Shown here piece by piece: positions 60,944-64,000 of a stretch of 64,000 nucleotides of DNA (position 1 is its first letter; each line of letters starts with the position of its first letter). The stretch comes from Panagrolaimus kolymaensis (lineage: Eukaryota; Nematoda; Chromadorea; Rhabditida; Panagrolaimidae), in contig JAJQJQ010000045.1 of the NCBI GenBank assembly GCA_028622995.1, positions 434,001 to 498,000 on the forward strand, read 5' to 3'. Made by a program: the position numbers and the translations under genes. Below the pieces are notes generated by a model. That model did not search any database, was not told where the DNA came from, and worked only from the letters and a program-made list of their open reading frames with translations.

Positions 60944-63900
60944 GCTTCAGTTTTTTTAGAATAGTTTTTGCTACCGTTTTTTTGACTTTTGCTCTTCTCG
61001 CTGCTGCACTTATTTTTTTATTTTGCCTAAAATTAATGTTCTTTGTTAGTTTCATAAAAAAAAACATTTAATTTTTCATATAAAAAACATGTGAATTTGA
61101 AATAATAAAAATAATTGAAGGTTATCTTTTTTTAATGAAAATGTTAAACAAACAAAAAAGGCCTCGATCGAGAAGGAGAGAAAAAAAACAAAGGTTACTT
61201 TACAACAACGCCCGCAAACGGTTCTTTGAGAAAAAGTAAAATGCACGAAACTTTCATAAATTCATTGTGATAAAGTAAAAGAAAATCAAAAAAACTTGTT
61301 ATCAATTATTTATATTTTTTCTCATTGTTTAAAAAAATGAAATTTATTGATTATGGAAGGAGTTTAAATAAAAAGATAATAAATTTTTTGTCTACAAAAA
61401 AAAAGAGAAATGCATCGTCTACTACTAATTTAGGCTTCGAGCTCCATAAAAAAAATCTGATATAAAATTTTTTAAATTATTTCTTAGATTGGAAACTGGG
61501 AATAATAGTCCTTGAAAATTATGCGCAAAAAACAAATTTATTGAAGATTACTTTTTTGAAAAAAAAATTGGTAAAAAATTTTTCAATACCCAAAGCACCG
61601 ATATTAGAATAAAATAAAATATCTATGAAAGTTAAAGAGGTCATTCTAATACCAAAACAACAACAACAAAAAGAATTTTATTGATTTTTTGCAAGCTTTT
61701 TTTTATTTTTGCTCATTTCCAAGCAAGCAGCAATGTACTGAAATGTAAAACCAATGATCAGTCAGTCTCATGTCTCAAAAGGTTATGACTACCATCATGC
61801 ATAAAATTGTCTGATATCGATTGATTCATTTTTTTATTATTATTTGATTTGGATACACAACCTTTGCCCTTTTTTAAAGACGTCTTGAAAAATAAAACAT
61901 ATGAAATAATTATTGCATGCATGGACACAATCAGTTTCAGTGACCTAATAAAACAAATCTGTGCTCAAATGTTTTTTTTATTATCATGAATCTAATAAAT
62001 TTAATTTTTGAGCACAAAAAAATATGAAATTGAAAAAAATTGGATTACTATGACTAAAATTAATATTTATTAAGAAACTTTTTTTACGCACTTGATTAAA
62101 AAAGGTAATAACAAAACAAAGACTAATAATAGCCTAAAATTTCCAAAGAAAAAAAAGAGACGATTTCCGGCAAATTTAGTGCTGCACATAGTTTTATATA
62201 AACAACAATGAGTAATAAAAATAAATTAATTATAGAAAAAAATAACAAAGACGATTGTGATGCCTCAGCACACACAAGTTTTAATATGTTCTATCTATTG
62301 CAGCGAATACAGTATGTTTCGCTGCATCTGAATTTGGTTGTCAATTTGTTGTTGTTTTGTTAGAAGTAAGAACTTCAACCTTTGTTGTTTTATAAGCTGT
62401 TTATTGCTGAATAAATATTATCTATTATTCTTGGTTTGGCTCTCAACCACTCACCCAATAAATAGTATCTTTTGTGTTGCTATTCTCAAGGCAGCACAAC
62501 GATTTATTGCTTTACTTTTTTCTTTGTTTTATTTTAGTAATGCAAAATTTTATAAAGATTGAAAATCTTTAGCTGGAGTTACACGGAAATCTAAAGCGAA
62601 AATAAAAATTTTTTGAAAAATAAACTTTTGAGATCTAAAGCTGATTTATGTATTTAAAATTTAAAAATTTTTAATTTTCAGGGCCCTTTCATTTTTTCCT
62701 TTTTTACAGTAACATTTTTTTATGCGTTTTACTTTTCTTCATTTCTAGTTCTCGTGATTTTTTGATTTTTTTCATACAAAACTTTGCAAGCAAACAAAAA
62801 AAATACTGAACGTGCGATTAAATATTTTTCATTACCCCAAACGTTCTAAAAGTTTCAACTTTTCACGTTTTTTTTCTTTCTTTCCATTATCATAAAACAT
62901 TCAAAATCTTTTTAGACACACAAATAAAAAACAGACTTCTTGCACTAATAAAAAAAGAAGAAAGAAATAAATGGATCGAACCCGAAAATATTTAAAAAAA
63001 ATAAACTAACTTTTGAACGAACAATGTTTTTTTTTTTAAAAAAAAAAGAGAAGGAAGTTTAACGAACGAAAGAAAAAAGATAGATGGCATTGACCGTAAT
63101 TAAAAAATGACAATAAAATTTTAAAAATTAGATATTTTAGGAATAAAATGGAGTAATCGAGAAAAAAACTCATAATTTTAATTGTTAAAAGAAGCTATTG
63201 AATTTAAAGTGAAAGTAAACAATCTTCAAAGATTATCGTTAAAATTTAGTTACTTTCTTGAAATGCAAGAGACAATAATAAGTTTTGAAAAATATTGCCA
63301 CAACTTAGTTACTCTCTTTTTATTCTATTCAGCTAATTTTTAAGAAAAAAAATGAAAGCGTCTAATTAAAAAATTGAACTCATTTGCGGCGTTTAATACT
63401 TTTATATAACCAGCTTAATTTATTCAAAATTTTCGTGTTCCTGATAATCTTTTTCTGTAAATTTCCATTTTTTTGTTATTATATTTTCCTTTTGAGACAT
63501 ATTTATCCTAAAAGTTTTCTTATTCATTGAAGTAAAGAATATTCAACACAAACAATTCATTCACCTTGAATCTTTCATCTTTTTTTCTCGAACAATCATC
63601 TAATTTTTGTTTAATCAAACCTGCATCCTTATGTTTGCAATTTGCAATATATATATTTACTCATGCCCTTAACACATGTAATCGAATTGTCTTTTTTTAT
63701 TTTTCTCGCGAGTCGCGACCTTTGTTATATCTATGAAACCTTCAAATAAATTAAACTTTTTTTTTCAATCAAAAAATAAAGGCATTTTTTTAATAATAAT
63801 CAATCATTCCATGTTTTAGAGAAAAAAGAAAAGAAAATTCTTGATTGACGTCAAAAATAATGATGCGGTGTTTCAATCAAAAATAGAAAGAAAAAAAATA

Positions 63901-64000
63901 AAAATCAATTGTTTGATTAATAAAACTTTACTTTTTTTCTTCTTTTTTTAAACTATTTATTGGCTTATTTTTTAAACTCCCGAAATTTTTACTTTTAAGG
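60944..64000. other. Gene-free right end of the window
   Basis: No gene supported over 3 kb. Only short frames with biased composition. The part 60944-61100 is likely the acetyltransferase promoter. No tRNA, rRNA or spliced-leader gene was recognised. Confidence 0.4.

Noticed and set aside
1..64000. tRNA, rRNA, spliced-leader RNA, CRISPR array or prokaryotic operon features
   Set aside because: No T-arm plus anticodon arrangement, rRNA core, SL donor or regular spacer array was recognised by eye; the gene structures are eukaryotic.

Overview
The window reads as a nematode nuclear genome: strongly AT-rich, many short GT-AG introns with T-rich acceptors (mostly TTTTTAG/TTTTCAG), GH25 lysozymes of the lys-4 to lys-10 type, an SLC17-type transporter of the nematode style and FLYWCH-like zinc-finger genes. 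No species can be named from sequence alone. Exon models below were built by hand from reading frames and splice signals; for almost every multi-exon gene the exon lengths add up to an intact frame.

Layout. 1-8.1 kb: a lysozyme (-), a FLYWCH-like zinc-finger gene (+) divergent from it, and a two-module LRR transmembrane protein (-). 9.4-12.0 kb: an SLC17/MFS transporter (+). 14.6-19.4 kb: the two subunits of mitochondrial pyruvate dehydrogenase E1, beta then alpha, both (+). 19.4-25.9 kb: no gene seen. 25.9-30.8 kb: a large secreted PAN/mucin-like protein (+). 31.7-32.7 kb: a chimeric locus made of a duplicated PAN piece and an LRR 3' piece. 33.5-37.8 kb: a second FLYWCH-like gene (-) and a second lysozyme (+). 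38.7-43.4 kb: a three-module LRR transmembrane protein (+). 43.4-51.6 kb: no host gene, but a hAT-like MITE with a GC-rich core and a fold-back element with about 0.87-kb arms. 51.6-55.8 kb: a Q/N-rich tail-anchored protein (+). 56.3-57.6 kb: a DEDDy 3'-5' exonuclease (+). 57.9-59.9 kb: an unrecognised type I membrane protein (-). 60.2-60.9 kb: a GNAT acetyltransferase (-). The rest to 64 kb shows no gene.

The main structural feature is an inverted duplication: about 60-5315 is repeated in reverse at about 32113-37880, with some 27 kb of other genes between the arms. Each arm holds the same cassette: lysozyme and FLYWCH-like gene back to back over a shared ~0.8-kb promoter with GATA-type sites, and an LRR gene 3' end converging on the zinc-finger gene. 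The left arm has lost C-termini of two proteins by Arg codon (CGA) to TGA changes; the right arm has its LRR gene cut and joined to a PAN exon, and a solo LTR in a lysozyme intron.

How genes may work together: the lysozyme (effector), FLYWCH-like DNA-binding protein (possible regulator) and LRR ectodomain protein (possible receptor) could form a defence-type module, which is inference. The PDH E1 pair is unusual in being adjacent, and both subunits carry changes at otherwise conserved segments, which points to a specialised E1 isoform.
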